64,000 bases of DNA from Methylobacter sp. (GTDB lineage: Bacteria; Pseudomonadota; Gammaproteobacteria; Methylococcales; Methylomonadaceae): assembly GCA_026399025.1 (NCBI GenBank), contig JAPLRU010000117.1, positions 34,584 through 98,583 on the forward strand. Direction: 5' to 3'. The notes beneath the pieces are model-generated. The model did not search any database. It was not told where the DNA came from and saw nothing but the letters and a program-made list of their open reading frames with translations. Shown here piece after piece: positions 28,209 through 36,010 of the stretch (the first letter of the stretch is position 1; every line of letters begins with the position of its first letter). Position numbers and translations under genes: made by a program.

Positions 28209-28784
28209 ATGATTAAAAGCTTCGCGCACAAAGGCTTGGAAAAATTCTTTGCCACAGGCAATCAAAGCGGTATTCAAGCGATTCACGCCAAACGTTTGCG
28301 TTTAATTCTAGCGCTACTGAATGATGCCAATCAATTAGGCGACTTGGAGTCTCCCGCCTTGCGTCTGCATTGCTTGAAAGGAAACCTTGAAGGCTTTTGG
28401 TCTGTTACAGTGCAAGCGAATTGGCGGGTTATATTTCGCTTTGAGGACGGCATGCGTATGTTGTCGATTATCTGGACTACCACTAACGAGGCATTGTTAA
28501 TGCGAATGTACAATCCCCCGCATCCGGGCGAAATACTTTATGAGCTCTGGCTGCAACCTCTAAATTTGACCATTACCCAAACAGCCCAAAAGCTGAATGT
28601 CACCCGGAAAACCGTTTCTGCGTTGGTCAATGGTAAAACGGGTGTCAGCCCTGAAATGGCTTTACGGCTGGAGTTGGCATTCGGCAAAAGCGCCGAATCG
28701 TGGCTTGCCGCTCAAGCGGCTTATGATTTGTGGCAACTGGAAGCAAAACGTGAAAGCTTGGGCGTTCATCGCGTGGCGGCTTAA
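28209..28784 (+). CDS. HigB toxin and HigA antitoxin fused in frame by a one-base deletion
   Basis: One 191-aa frame covers both halves of a HigBA toxin-antitoxin pair. Residues 1-81 are HigB (RelE-fold mRNA interferase; [42 protein letters not shown]). From 28500 the chain is HigA ([13 protein letters not shown] with an XRE-type HTH). In normal pairs the genes are separate. Here, after FEDG, the next phase reads [11 protein letters not shown] then TAA (28451-28486), exactly the expected HigB C-terminus. One base has therefore been lost near 28449-28451, and the toxin now reads through 15 junk codons into HigA. Toxin activity is probably lost or tethered to its antitoxin. A sequencing error is the main alternative. 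Confidence 0.8.
   Translation: MIKSFAHKGLEKFFATGNQSGIQAIHAKRLRLILALLNDANQLGDLESPALRLHCLKGNLEGFWSVTVQANWRVIFRFEDGMRMLSIIWTTTNEALLMRMYNPPHPGEILYELWLQPLNLTITQTAQKLNVTRKTVSALVNGKTGVSPEMALRLELAFGKSAESWLAAQAAYDLWQLEAKRESLGVHRVAA
28500..28784 (+). CDS. higA: HigA family antitoxin (XRE HTH)
   Basis: The HigA part can still be made alone: ATG at 28500 is preceded by ACGAGGCATTGTTA, a ribosome-binding site placed 14 bp after the ancestral HigB stop. The 94-aa product starts [18 protein letters not shown] and has a helix-turn-helix ([19 protein letters not shown]) followed by the conserved [19 protein letters not shown]. It would neutralise HigB and bind the operator at 28181-28199. Confidence 0.85.
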   Translation: MRMYNPPHPGEILYELWLQPLNLTITQTAQKLNVTRKTVSALVNGKTGVSPEMALRLELAFGKSAESWLAAQAAYDLWQLEAKRESLGVHRVAA

Positions 28785-28816
28785 GTCAATCTTTGAGTTA
28801 GCTCCCTAGGCGGGGC

Positions 28817-28831
28817 GGGGTTTGCAACCCC
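28817..28831. repeat. Short hairpin GGGGTTTGCAACCCC
   Basis: A perfect palindrome, GGGGTT-TGC-AACCCC, lies 32 bp after the higA stop. There is no T-tract, so it is not a standard terminator. It could act as a transcript-end stabiliser or be a repeat remnant. Confidence 0.5.
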
Positions 28832-28908
28832 ACTTCTAACGTTTTTATGATGCCTAAGCGTGCCCTACATGACTAACGACTATATTTTTAATTACCGGAG
28901 TTTTCCGT

Positions 28909-29193
28909 ATGGAGCAAATTATTAATCTTCATATTGAAAAACTATCCGAAGGCGTTTATTTAGCCACCTCAAACGATATTTCCGGTTTGATAGCCCAGGG
29001 ACAGACAATAACCGAAACTTTGGAAATCGCTCGTGATGTGGCCAAGAAGCTTTTGGAGGCGAAAGCTGAGCGCCACTTAGATACCGAAAATGCCAAATTA
29101 AATCCAGAACAGTTTTTTGGTCTCAGTCATATAGAGAATGTTGATCAATTGCTTGAAGCTATGCGTGACGAGTGGGAACACTCCAAAGTATGA
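28909..29193 (+). CDS. HicB-like (DUF1902-type) orphan antitoxin
   Basis: A 94-aa protein with the HicB-type partial RNase H fold: INLHIEKLSEGVYLATSNDI, SGLIAQGQTITETLEIARDV. Such proteins normally precede or follow a small HicA-type toxin. CCGGAG before the ATG is a good ribosome-binding site. Here the stop (ATGA at 29190-29193) overlaps an ATG whose frame starts MKYYCASSQ but then runs into palindromic repeats, so no toxin is recognisable. It is either an orphan antitoxin or a pair whose toxin was destroyed by repeat insertion. Confidence 0.7.
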   Translation: MEQIINLHIEKLSEGVYLATSNDISGLIAQGQTITETLEIARDVAKKLLEAKAERHLDTENAKLNPEQFFGLSHIENVDQLLEAMRDEWEHSKV

Positions 29194-29260
29194 AATATTA
29201 TTGTGCTAGTTCCCAAACTCCAGCTCTCATTGTTATAAATAACGCAGTCCAAGAGTCGTC

Positions 29261-29434
29261 ATACCGGCATGGATGCCGGTATCTAGTGCCATGGACGGTA
29301 ACTTGGGGGCTTTACAGATACTTGAGTAATACGATGTTTCACCTCCTTGTGTCTGGGTTCCGGCATCCCTGCCGGAACGACGGTGTCTCGAAGAAACTTG
29401 TGTATAACGACGATAGCTCCAGCTTGGGAACCTG
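29261..29434. repeat. Cluster of palindromic intergenic repeats
   Basis: Three elements follow the HicB-like gene. ATACCGGCATGGATGCCGGT (plus AT, 29261-29282) is a perfect palindrome. TTCCGGCATCCCTGCCGGAA (29358-29377) is another. Then ACTTGTGTATAACGA (29396-29410) leads into CTCCAGCTTGGGAAC. The last word pair recurs at 52782-52816 in the Ter cluster. These are dispersed repeats and do not encode protein. Confidence 0.75.
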
Positions 29435-29491
29435 CGTATTTTTTAACTTGATAGCAATAACGCGTTGCGTGGGATCGAGGTTAAATCTCCA

Positions 29492-29881
29492 ATGAAATTC
29501 GCCATCCAAGTTAATTCCAGCCCGTACCAATCCAATGCCGGGTACACCGCCTATCAATTTATCAATGCCGCTTTGGCCCAAGGGCATCAAGTATTTCGGG
29601 TCTTTTTTTATCACGACGGTATTTACCATGCGTTCAAATACGCCACGCCGCCGGATGATGAACTCCAGTTCACCGCGCAATGGAGTGAGTTGGCAAGACT
29701 TCACCAAGTTGATTTAGTGGTGTGCATTTCCGCCGCCCAACGGCGCGGTTTGTTATGCAGCGACGAGGCCAAGCGGCAAGGCAAACAGGACAACGATTTG
29801 GCCGAAGGTTTTCGTATTTCCGGTTTGGGCCAGTTGGTCGAGGCCACGCTGGAAGCCGATCGCTTTATCGTGTTCGGGTGA
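29492..29881 (+). CDS. tusD: Sulfurtransferase TusD/DsrE family
   Basis: Sulfur-relay protein that takes persulfide sulfur from TusA and passes it on for 2-thiouridine formation in tRNA. 129 aa from the ATG at 29492, set by GAGGTTAAATCTCC upstream. The DsrE fold starts MKFAIQVNSSPYQSNAG, and the acceptor Cys is C78 in VVCISAAQRRG, the same position as in E. coli TusD. TusC follows after 4 bp. No TusB is encoded after TusC, so the TusBCD hexamer partner must be elsewhere or absent. Confidence 0.88.
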   Translation: MKFAIQVNSSPYQSNAGYTAYQFINAALAQGHQVFRVFFYHDGIYHAFKYATPPDDELQFTAQWSELARLHQVDLVVCISAAQRRGLLCSDEAKRQGKQDNDLAEGFRISGLGQLVEATLEADRFIVFG

Positions 29882-29885
29882 GAAC

Positions 29886-30242
29886 ATGAAGAGCTATTTA
29901 TTCGTATTGCGCAAACCGCCGCACAGCGGCGCACAGGTTCAGGAGATGCTGGATATTATTTTGACCACCGCCGCGTTCGACCAGCAGGTCAGTATCTTGT
30001 TGCTGGACGACGGCGTGTTTCAGTTAAAAAACGGCCAAAATCCCGAAATCGCAGGGATGAAAGATACCGCAGCGATTTTTAATGCGTTGGAAATCTACGA
30101 TGTGAACGATATTTACGCCGAGCTGGAGTCGCTACAGGAACGCGGTTTAAAGCCGGGCGATTTGTGTTTGCCGGTGCAGGAGTTTTACCGGAAAGACATA
30201 GCCGGGTTGATGAAGCGCTTTGATGTGGTGTTTGCCGGATAG
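29886..30242 (+). CDS. tusC: Sulfurtransferase complex subunit TusC/DsrF family
   Basis: Second subunit of the Tus sulfur relay, 118 aa, with the DsrE/F-like fold (KSYLFVLRKPPHSGAQVQEM, then VSILLLDDGVFQLKNGQ). It has no Cys at the TusD position, as expected for TusC. It is 4 bp downstream of tusD and certainly in the same operon. The next sequence is a perfect 10-bp hairpin, not tusB. Confidence 0.85.
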   Translation: MKSYLFVLRKPPHSGAQVQEMLDIILTTAAFDQQVSILLLDDGVFQLKNGQNPEIAGMKDTAAIFNALEIYDVNDIYAELESLQERGLKPGDLCLPVQEFYRKDIAGLMKRFDVVFAG

Positions 30243-30250
30243 GCGGAGAT

Positions 30251-30279
30251 CTCCAGCTTCTTGTCTCGCGAAGCTGGAG
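30251..30279. terminator. Hairpin after tusC, possible terminator
   Basis: CTCCAGCTTC (30251-30260) and GAAGCTGGAG (30270-30279) form a perfect 10-bp stem 8 bp after the tusC stop. No T-run follows, so it may instead be a member of the CTCCAGC repeat family seen elsewhere in the window, doubling as a transcript end. Confidence 0.4.
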
Positions 30280-30345
30280 CTTCGGCCACTGCATTCCCAA
30301 GTTGAAGAGGCTGTGAAAGTATTATCAAAATCAGTTTAAAAACCT

Positions 30346-30438
30346 ATTCACCACGAAGACACGAAGTTCACGAAGAAAAATAATTGATTAAACTCAACGC
30401 ATTAAAAACTTCGTGTCCTTCGTGCCTTCGTGGTGAAT
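30346..30438. repeat. CCACGAAG-family palindrome (copy 2)
   Basis: Left arm ATTCACCACGAAGACACGAA, right arm ending CCTTCGTGGTGAAT at 30438, with an AT-rich centre. The following GCTTTTGCTTTTGTTCT is also found after the copy at 35859-35954, so the repeated unit extends past the palindrome. Confidence 0.85.
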
Positions 30439-30559
30439 GCTTTTGCTTTTGTTCTAAAACGAATACTTTCATAGTCTCTGAAGCTTAGGAACGAGCCAAT
30501 AATTTGAGCATTCCTAAGTTTTACTTACCGCTTCGATACGCATTTAAACCGCTTTAACA

Positions 30560-31090
30560 CTACGCAAAGCGCTCGATCATTTTTTCCGCCTGTTCGGCAA
30601 ACTGCTCAAGATCGCCTTTCTTGATTGTTTCCACCGGAATAACCAGCGCGGTACTTAAATTAATATAGATATAAACGTAACGCTTGCCGTATTCCACTCT
30701 AACCAGCTCGGCCCAAGCCATTTTATGTTTGCCGCTGGGCGATTTTTCCAGCAGGTAATTGGGATTGGCCGGATCGATGGTTAGGGTATAAGTGCCGAAC
30801 ATATTGATCTTTTCTTTAGCCGTATAGTTTTTAAGAATCTGCCTGCGCAAATCCAGCATCATGATTTTGGGCGACAACAAGGCCCAGAGCGCGGCAATAA
30901 CAATGATGTAGCCCGAGGAGGTCAAATCGGCGTAATAAAAGTAATAAAACGAACCGATCAGCGCCATGATGCCGGGCACGATCCAGCGGTTTTTTCTGAT
31001 ATTGTTTTGGATTTCTTCATTTCTCATGAACTGTATTTCATTAAAATGGATTAAATCTTCTTCGCGGAATTCGTATTCAATTTCAAACAT
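30560..31090 (-). CDS. YcxB-like membrane protein
   Basis: A 176-aa protein: short cytoplasmic N-terminus, two close hydrophobic segments (WIVPGIMALIGSFYYFYY and GYIIVIAALWALLS), then a C-terminal domain of the YcxB type (TLTIDPANPNYLLEKSPSGK, KMAWAELVRVEYGKRYVYIY, ALVIPVETI). The fold resembles PH-like modules at the membrane. Function unknown. It stands alone, about 100 bp from the ndh stop on the same strand. Confidence 0.7.
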   Translation of the reverse strand: MFEIEYEFREEDLIHFNEIQFMRNEEIQNNIRKNRWIVPGIMALIGSFYYFYYADLTSSGYIIVIAALWALLSPKIMMLDLRRQILKNYTAKEKINMFGTYTLTIDPANPNYLLEKSPSGKHKMAWAELVRVEYGKRYVYIYINLSTALVIPVETIKKGDLEQFAEQAEKMIERFA

Positions 31091-31189
31091 GTTTTTGATC
31101 TTTATAAAGAGTGATAAAAGTAACTACGCAGCTGTCTAAAAGCTTGGTAATACAAACGCATATAGCGCCTTAACGGGGTAGATAAAATT

Positions 31190-32491
31190 CTAATGCATTT
31201 TTATGGTGGCATGAGCGCTGCGCCTGAACAGGTTGGAAAGCGTCAACATCGCCGTTCTGAAATAGCCGTGTACCGCCACCTGATGCATTTTATACAAGGA
31301 CAGATAAACCACGCGGGCGATAAAGCCGCCGACACTGACCGAACCCATCAAATTGCCCATCAGATTGCCGACCGTGGTGTATTTGCCCAAGGCCACCAGC
31401 GACCCGTAATCGAGATAATCATATTTGACCGGACTGCCGCCCTGTAAACGGTTGACTATCGATTTACTTAAGGTCGACGCCTGCTGGTGCGCGGCCTGCG
31501 CCCGCGGCGGCACATTGCCGTCGTGTCCGGGCCAGGGACAGGCCGCGCAATCGCCTATCGCAAAAATATTATCGTCGGCGGTTTTTAAGGTTTCATCGAC
31601 CACCAACTGGTTGATCCGGTTAACCTCCAGGCCGTCCAGGTTCTTCATCCAATCCGGCGCTTTAATGCCTGCCGACCAAACCTTAAGATCCGCCGGTATC
31701 ATCTCGCCGTCATGGGTATGAACGCCTTCTTGGGTGACCTCAATTACCCGGCGGCCGAGCTTAAGGTCGATGCCCAGTTTGACCAGCTGTTGTTGCGTCG
31801 CTTGGGCTAATTTACCGGGTAATGCGGGCAATAATTGCGTCGCCGCCTCAATAATAGTCAATTTCACATCGCTGGATTCATCCAGGCCGTAAACCGCCAG
31901 CAAGTTGGTGACTTCGTGCAATTGCGCCGACAGCTCGACGCCGGTGGCTCCGGCGCCAATTATAACGATAGATAAGGTTTTATCGTCGGCATTGTTTTTG
32001 CCCGCATGGCTTTTAATATACGATTCGACCAGTTGCCTTTGAAACTTAAAAGCCTGTGCGGTGGTGTCCAGGAACAGGCAGTGTTCCGCCACGCCCTGAA
32101 TATTAAAGGTGTTGCTGATGCTGCCGACCGACAGCACCAGCGTATCGTAACTGAACGTGCGTCTGGGGATTAATTCTTCGCCGCTGTCGCTCAGTGTCGG
32201 ACTGACGTAAATTTCTTTTTTCTGCCGGTTCAGGCCTTCCATTTTACCCAGCCTGAAGCGGAAATGACTCCGATACGCCTGAGCCAGATATTCAACTTGT
32301 TCGGATTCATCCAAGGTGCCCGCCGCAACCTCATGCAATAACGGCTTCCAAATATGCGTCGGCGAAGCATCCAGCAACATGATCTCGGCCAAACCCTTTT
32401 TTCCTAATTTTTTACCTAAGCCGGTGGCAAGCTCAAGACCCGCCGCCCCGCCGCCAACAATCACTATCTTATGTTTTTTATTCTCAGTCAT
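31190..32491 (-). CDS. ndh: Type II NADH dehydrogenase (NDH-2)
   Basis: Peripheral-membrane flavoenzyme that oxidises NADH and reduces quinone without pumping protons. Two dinucleotide folds are visible: FAD site IVGGGAAGLELATGLG and NADH site SIVIIGAGATGVELSAQL, plus the FAD-closing FAIGDCAACPWPG and the quinone-side AHQQAS. Length 433 aa from the ATG at 32491. I prefer this over the ATG two codons earlier because GGAGG then sits 9 bp upstream. The C-terminal helix (VGGFIARVVYLSLYKMHQ) is the membrane anchor. Confidence 0.92.
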   Translation of the reverse strand: MTENKKHKIVIVGGGAAGLELATGLGKKLGKKGLAEIMLLDASPTHIWKPLLHEVAAGTLDESEQVEYLAQAYRSHFRFRLGKMEGLNRQKKEIYVSPTLSDSGEELIPRRTFSYDTLVLSVGSISNTFNIQGVAEHCLFLDTTAQAFKFQRQLVESYIKSHAGKNNADDKTLSIVIIGAGATGVELSAQLHEVTNLLAVYGLDESSDVKLTIIEAATQLLPALPGKLAQATQQQLVKLGIDLKLGRRVIEVTQEGVHTHDGEMIPADLKVWSAGIKAPDWMKNLDGLEVNRINQLVVDETLKTADDNIFAIGDCAACPWPGHDGNVPPRAQAAHQQASTLSKSIVNRLQGGSPVKYDYLDYGSLVALGKYTTVGNLMGNLMGSVSVGGFIARVVYLSLYKMHQVAVHGYFRTAMLTLSNLFRRSAHATIKMH

Positions 32492-32609
32492 TGTCATCTC
32501 CCTCCAAAATTATTATTTTTTTAGTAACCCGTCAGCAGCTGGAAAAATGGCGCACGGATGATCGCGGATACAACAATCCCCCACTGCTATCGTTCCCACG
32601 CCGGAGCGT

Positions 32610-32763
32610 CACTGCCATTAAGTTAAGGCTGGAGAGTCCCTTCTCCCTCAGGGAGAAGGTTAGGATGAGGGGATCAAATAAGGCTTTTTTCCTTATTTTT
32701 ATTCTCCTCACCCCAACCCTCTCCAGCAGGAGAGGGAGCTTTTTTCTTAACTTAATGGTAGTG
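32610..32763 (+). mobile_element. 154-bp MITE-like element, copy A
   Basis: Terminal inverted repeats CACTGCCATTAAGTTAAG / CTTAACTTAATGGTAGTG bound a 154-bp non-coding element. It is flanked by a perfect 12-bp direct repeat ACGCCGGAGCGT (32598-32609 and 32764-32775), which is either a target duplication or part of a GTTCCCACGC palindrome into which it inserted. Inside, CCCTCTCC-AGCA-GGAGAGGG plus a T-run (32717-32745) is a good intrinsic terminator on the plus strand. The rest of the 476-bp gap 32498-32973 holds only repeat fragments. Confidence 0.85.
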
Positions 32764-32973
32764 ACGCCGGAGCGTGGGAACTATTCGGGTCTGTGGGGTA
32801 TTTATTGCGAGTTGCCTTGGCCCTTTAAAATCAGTCCGATCCGTGTTTTCCGTGTTCTATATAACCCTGCCGAGTAGCTACCTAAGGTACTATAGCATTA
32901 TATCCAATCGGCTCCATGACGATCGATTTAGCTGATTCTGTCGCTCTCTTCATCCATTCAACGGTCGGCCTTT

Positions 32974-34263
32974 CTATTCCACCAGCCGCCCGACAACATT
33001 GTCTTCTTCAACCGCCGTGATTAAGCAGTTAAGCGTCCGGTTCTCAACCGACCTATCGTTGCCGATCACGCAACCGACTCGAAGATAATTCGGCGTATAA
33101 CCGAATACCCGTTGTTTGTCATCATTCAATGCTTCGCTGTAGCCTTCCCATAATATCGGGAATTCGTGTCCTACATTATCTTCAAAAAACTTCAATTTCA
33201 TGGTTTCAGCCAATTCGTGCAACTGCTTGCTGCGTTGCTTTTTGACGTCATTGCCGAGCTGGTCGGGCAGGCCCGCGGCTTTGGTGCCGGCGCGGCTGGA
33301 ATAAGTGAAGATATGGATATGGCCGAAACCGGTTTGCTTGATGAAGTTAAAGCTTTCCTGCCATTCCTGTTCGGTCTCGCCGGGAAAGCCGACGATAATA
33401 TCGGTCGTAACATTAAAGTGCGGAATTTGCGCGCGCAACCGGTTGACGATGGCGGCAAATTCTTCGGTTTTGCAACGCCTGGCCATACGGCGCAGCACGG
33501 TGTCCGAGCCGCTTTGCAAGGGCAGATGCAAATGCGGCATCAAGCGTGGGTTATCGAACAGCTCGAAAAAATCGTCCGGTAATTCCCAAGGCTCTAACGA
33601 GCCTAACCTAAGTCTTGGCATGTCGGTTTCAGCTAAAATGGCTTTGATTAAGTCGGACAGGTTGTTGCCCAAATCGCTGCCGTAACCGCCTAAATGCACG
33701 CCGGTCAAAATAACTTCGGTGATGCCTTGCCGATGCAAGGCATTGATTTCATCGATAACCGCCTGCACCGGGCGGCTGCTTTCTTCGCCGCGCGCTACGG
33801 TGACGATGCAAAAGGTGCAACGATAACGGCAGCCGTCCTGTACTTTCACGAATGCGCGTTGCCTTCCGCGAGTGAACAGCGATATTTCGCCCGGTTCGGT
33901 GGACAGCGCGGGCATGCTGTCCATGTTTAATTCGGTCAAGGCTTTCTCGACCAGACGGTCTTTGTCCTTGTTGCCGATCACCAGATCCACGCCCAGTAAG
34001 GACGCGGCTTCATCTTCGTTCAAGGTGGCGTAACAGCCGCTGACCACCAGTTTGGCTTGCGGATTGTCTCGATGAATGCGGCGTATCAGTTGACGCGACT
34101 TTCGGGCCGCATCTTGGGTCACGGCGCAGGAATTAATGACGATAAGGTGAGCCGTTTCCGCTTGCCGGGTGATGTGATGACCGGATTTTTGAAAAGCCTG
34201 GGCCCAGGTTTCCAATTCGGCTTCGTTAAGGCGGCAGCCGAGGGTTTTTAGGTGAACTTTCAT
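32974..34263 (-). CDS. mtaB: tRNA N6-threonylcarbamoyladenosine (t6A37) methylthiotransferase
   Basis: Radical-SAM enzyme that converts t6A to ms2t6A at position 37 of tRNAs. 429 aa from the ATG at 34263 (MKVHLKTLGCRLNEAE), the homologue start; the frame itself extends 15 codons further. The N-terminal UPF0004 cysteines (GCRLN, INSCAVT, VVSGCYA) bind the auxiliary cluster; CRYRCTFC is the SAM cluster motif. GFPGETEQEW and a C-terminal TRAM-like region follow. The gene is alone between two inverted copies of the 154-bp element. Confidence 0.92.
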   Translation of the reverse strand: MKVHLKTLGCRLNEAELETWAQAFQKSGHHITRQAETAHLIVINSCAVTQDAARKSRQLIRRIHRDNPQAKLVVSGCYATLNEDEAASLLGVDLVIGNKDKDRLVEKALTELNMDSMPALSTEPGEISLFTRGRQRAFVKVQDGCRYRCTFCIVTVARGEESSRPVQAVIDEINALHRQGITEVILTGVHLGGYGSDLGNNLSDLIKAILAETDMPRLRLGSLEPWELPDDFFELFDNPRLMPHLHLPLQSGSDTVLRRMARRCKTEEFAAIVNRLRAQIPHFNVTTDIIVGFPGETEQEWQESFNFIKQTGFGHIHIFTYSSRAGTKAAGLPDQLGNDVKKQRSKQLHELAETMKLKFFEDNVGHEFPILWEGYSEALNDDKQRVFGYTPNYLRVGCVIGNDRSVENRTLNCLITAVEEDNVVGRLVE

Positions 34264-34370
34264 AATTAATATCGTTCCCAGGCTCCAGCCTGGGGATGTA
34301 TTCTGCAACGCTCTAGCATTGCTAACCGCGACGCTGGAGCGTCTCTAACTGCATTCCCACGCTGGAGCGT

Positions 34371-34524
34371 CACTGCCATTAAGTTAAGAAAAAAGCTCCC
34401 TCTCCTGCTGGAGAGGGTTGGGGTGAGGAGAATAAAAAGAAGGAAAAAAGCCTTATTTGATCCCCTCATCCTAACCTTCTCCCGGAGGGAGAAGGGACTG
34501 TCCAGCCTTAACTTAATGGCAGTG
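34371..34524 (-). mobile_element. 154-bp MITE-like element, copy B (inverted)
   Basis: The same element as copy A in opposite orientation, also exactly 154 bp with about four mismatches by eye (roughly 97% identity). Flanks ACGCTGGAGCGT (34359-34370) and ACGCCGTAGCGT (34525-34536) match each other at 10 of 12 positions. On the minus strand its internal CCCTCTCC-AGCA-GGAGAGGG-AGCTTTTTT is a terminator placed just after the SpmAB stop. The stop itself lies inside the element. Confidence 0.87.
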
Positions 34525-35785
34525 ACGCCGTAGCGTGGGAACGATGGGGCTGGCAAAGTTTCAGCCGAAAAACCAATAAGGCTATGGACGCAACAATGCC
34601 CGCAAAGTCGGCTATTATCCCACAGGCCGCGGCATGGCGAATATGTTTGATGCCGACCGAACCGAAGTAAATCGCCAACACGTAAAAGGTGGTTTCGGTG
34701 CTGCCTTGAACAATCGACGACAAGCGGCCAGCAAACGAATCCGCGCCCATGGTTTTCATGGTGTCGATCATCATGGCTCGGGCTCCGCTGCCGCTGAACG
34801 GTTTCATCAACGCGGTAGGCAGCGCATCGACAAAACGGTCGTCGAGCTTGAAGTAATGCACGGCCAGCCGCGCTAAATCGGCCAGCAAGTCCAGCGCACC
34901 GCTGGCCCTGAATACACCGATGGCAACCAGCATAGCCACCAAATACGGAATGAGGGTGGTGGCGGTGTGAAAGCCTTCTTTGGCGCCTTCGATAAAGGCT
35001 TCGTAAGCGTTAATCCCTTTATGAAGTGCACCGAGAATAAAAATAATGACCAACGAAAACAGGATGAAGTTACTGATAATCGCCGATTGTTCAAGCATTT
35101 GCTGCTGCGGTAGGCTGGAAAAATAGGCCAGGATAGCGCCGACCGCCAAGGTAAAACCACCCAGATAAGCCACGATCACTTTATCCAGCAGATTGATTTT
35201 TTGCACATAGGCGACGGTAAACAGGCCTACCATCGTGCCCACATAAGTGGCGATCAGGATTGGAATAAATACGTCGGTCGGATTGGCCGCGCCCAGTTGC
35301 GCACGGTAGGTAAAGATGGTCACCGGAAACAGCGTAACGCCCGCGGTATTGATTACCAGAAACAGGATTTGCGCATCGCTGGCGGTTTCGGGATGAGGAT
35401 TGAGCGTTTGCAATTCCTGCATCGCCTTAATGCCCAACGGTGTTGCCGCATTATCCAGGCCCAGCGCATTGGCGGAAATATTCATTACGATAGCGCCCAA
35501 AGCGGGATGGTCCTTGGGCACGTCGGGCATTAAGCGGCTAAATAACGGCGTGAGTCCTTGGGTTAATAGCATGATAAAACCGCTCTTTTCGCCGATGCGC
35601 ATAATGCCCAGCCATAAGGTCAGCACGCCGGTTAGGCCTAAGGCTATTTCGAAAGCCGATTTCGATAAGGCGAACATGGCTTCCATGATGTGCGCGAAAA
35701 TCTGTTGGTCGCCTAAAAAAATCAGTTTGAACAGCGCGGTGCAAAAGGCGGCGAGAAAAAAGCTGATCCAGATGATGTTTAGCAC
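34508..35785 (-). CDS. SpmA-SpmB fusion, nucleoside-recognition (gate) domain membrane protein
   Basis: A 425-aa polytopic membrane protein joining SpmA-like (about 1-200, VMNISANALGLDNAATPLGI) and SpmB-like (about 225-410, TATTLIPYLVAMLVAIGVF, PFSGSGARAMMIDTM, QGSTETTFYVLAIYFG) halves, each with a nucleoside-recognition gate domain. In Bacillus the separate proteins affect spore core dehydration; in non-sporulating bacteria the function is unknown, perhaps transport. The C-terminus is odd: the last residues (about HATASLPLS) and the stop come from the MITE-like element copy B and its flank. Confidence 0.85.
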   Translation of the reverse strand: MLNIIWISFFLAAFCTALFKLIFLGDQQIFAHIMEAMFALSKSAFEIALGLTGVLTLWLGIMRIGEKSGFIMLLTQGLTPLFSRLMPDVPKDHPALGAIVMNISANALGLDNAATPLGIKAMQELQTLNPHPETASDAQILFLVINTAGVTLFPVTIFTYRAQLGAANPTDVFIPILIATYVGTMVGLFTVAYVQKINLLDKVIVAYLGGFTLAVGAILAYFSSLPQQQMLEQSAIISNFILFSLVIIFILGALHKGINAYEAFIEGAKEGFHTATTLIPYLVAMLVAIGVFRASGALDLLADLARLAVHYFKLDDRFVDALPTALMKPFSGSGARAMMIDTMKTMGADSFAGRLSSIVQGSTETTFYVLAIYFGSVGIKHIRHAAACGIIADFAGIVASIALLVFRLKLCQPHRSHATASLPLS

Positions 35786-35858
35786 GGTAGGGAATTTGTT
35801 GGGTTAGATGCGCAATTTACGGGTTGAGAAGCCGGGTACAGCAGACGATTAAAAACTT

Positions 35859-35954
35859 ATTCACCACGAAGACACGAAGAGCACGAAGGAAATGAATGAT
35901 TGTTTAAACTCAATGTATTGAAAACTTCGTGTCCTTCGTGTCTTCGTGGTGAAT
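35859..35954. repeat. CCACGAAG-family palindrome (copy 3)
   Basis: Left arm ATTCACCACGAAGACACGAA, right arm TTCGTGTCTTCGTGGTGAAT, nearly identical to the copy at 30346-30438, including the trailing GCTTTTGCTTTTGTTCT. It lies between spmAB and coaX. Confidence 0.85.
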
Positions 35955-36010
35955 GCTTTTGCTTTTGTTCTTCGCTCTTGCAAAGTTCCGGTTGAGTCAG
36001 CACAACGCCT

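Noticed and set aside
29172..29495. A 107-codon plus-strand frame after the HicB-like gene, first considered as the missing toxin
   Set aside because: Most of it translates palindromic repeats, and nothing resembles HicA or another toxin.
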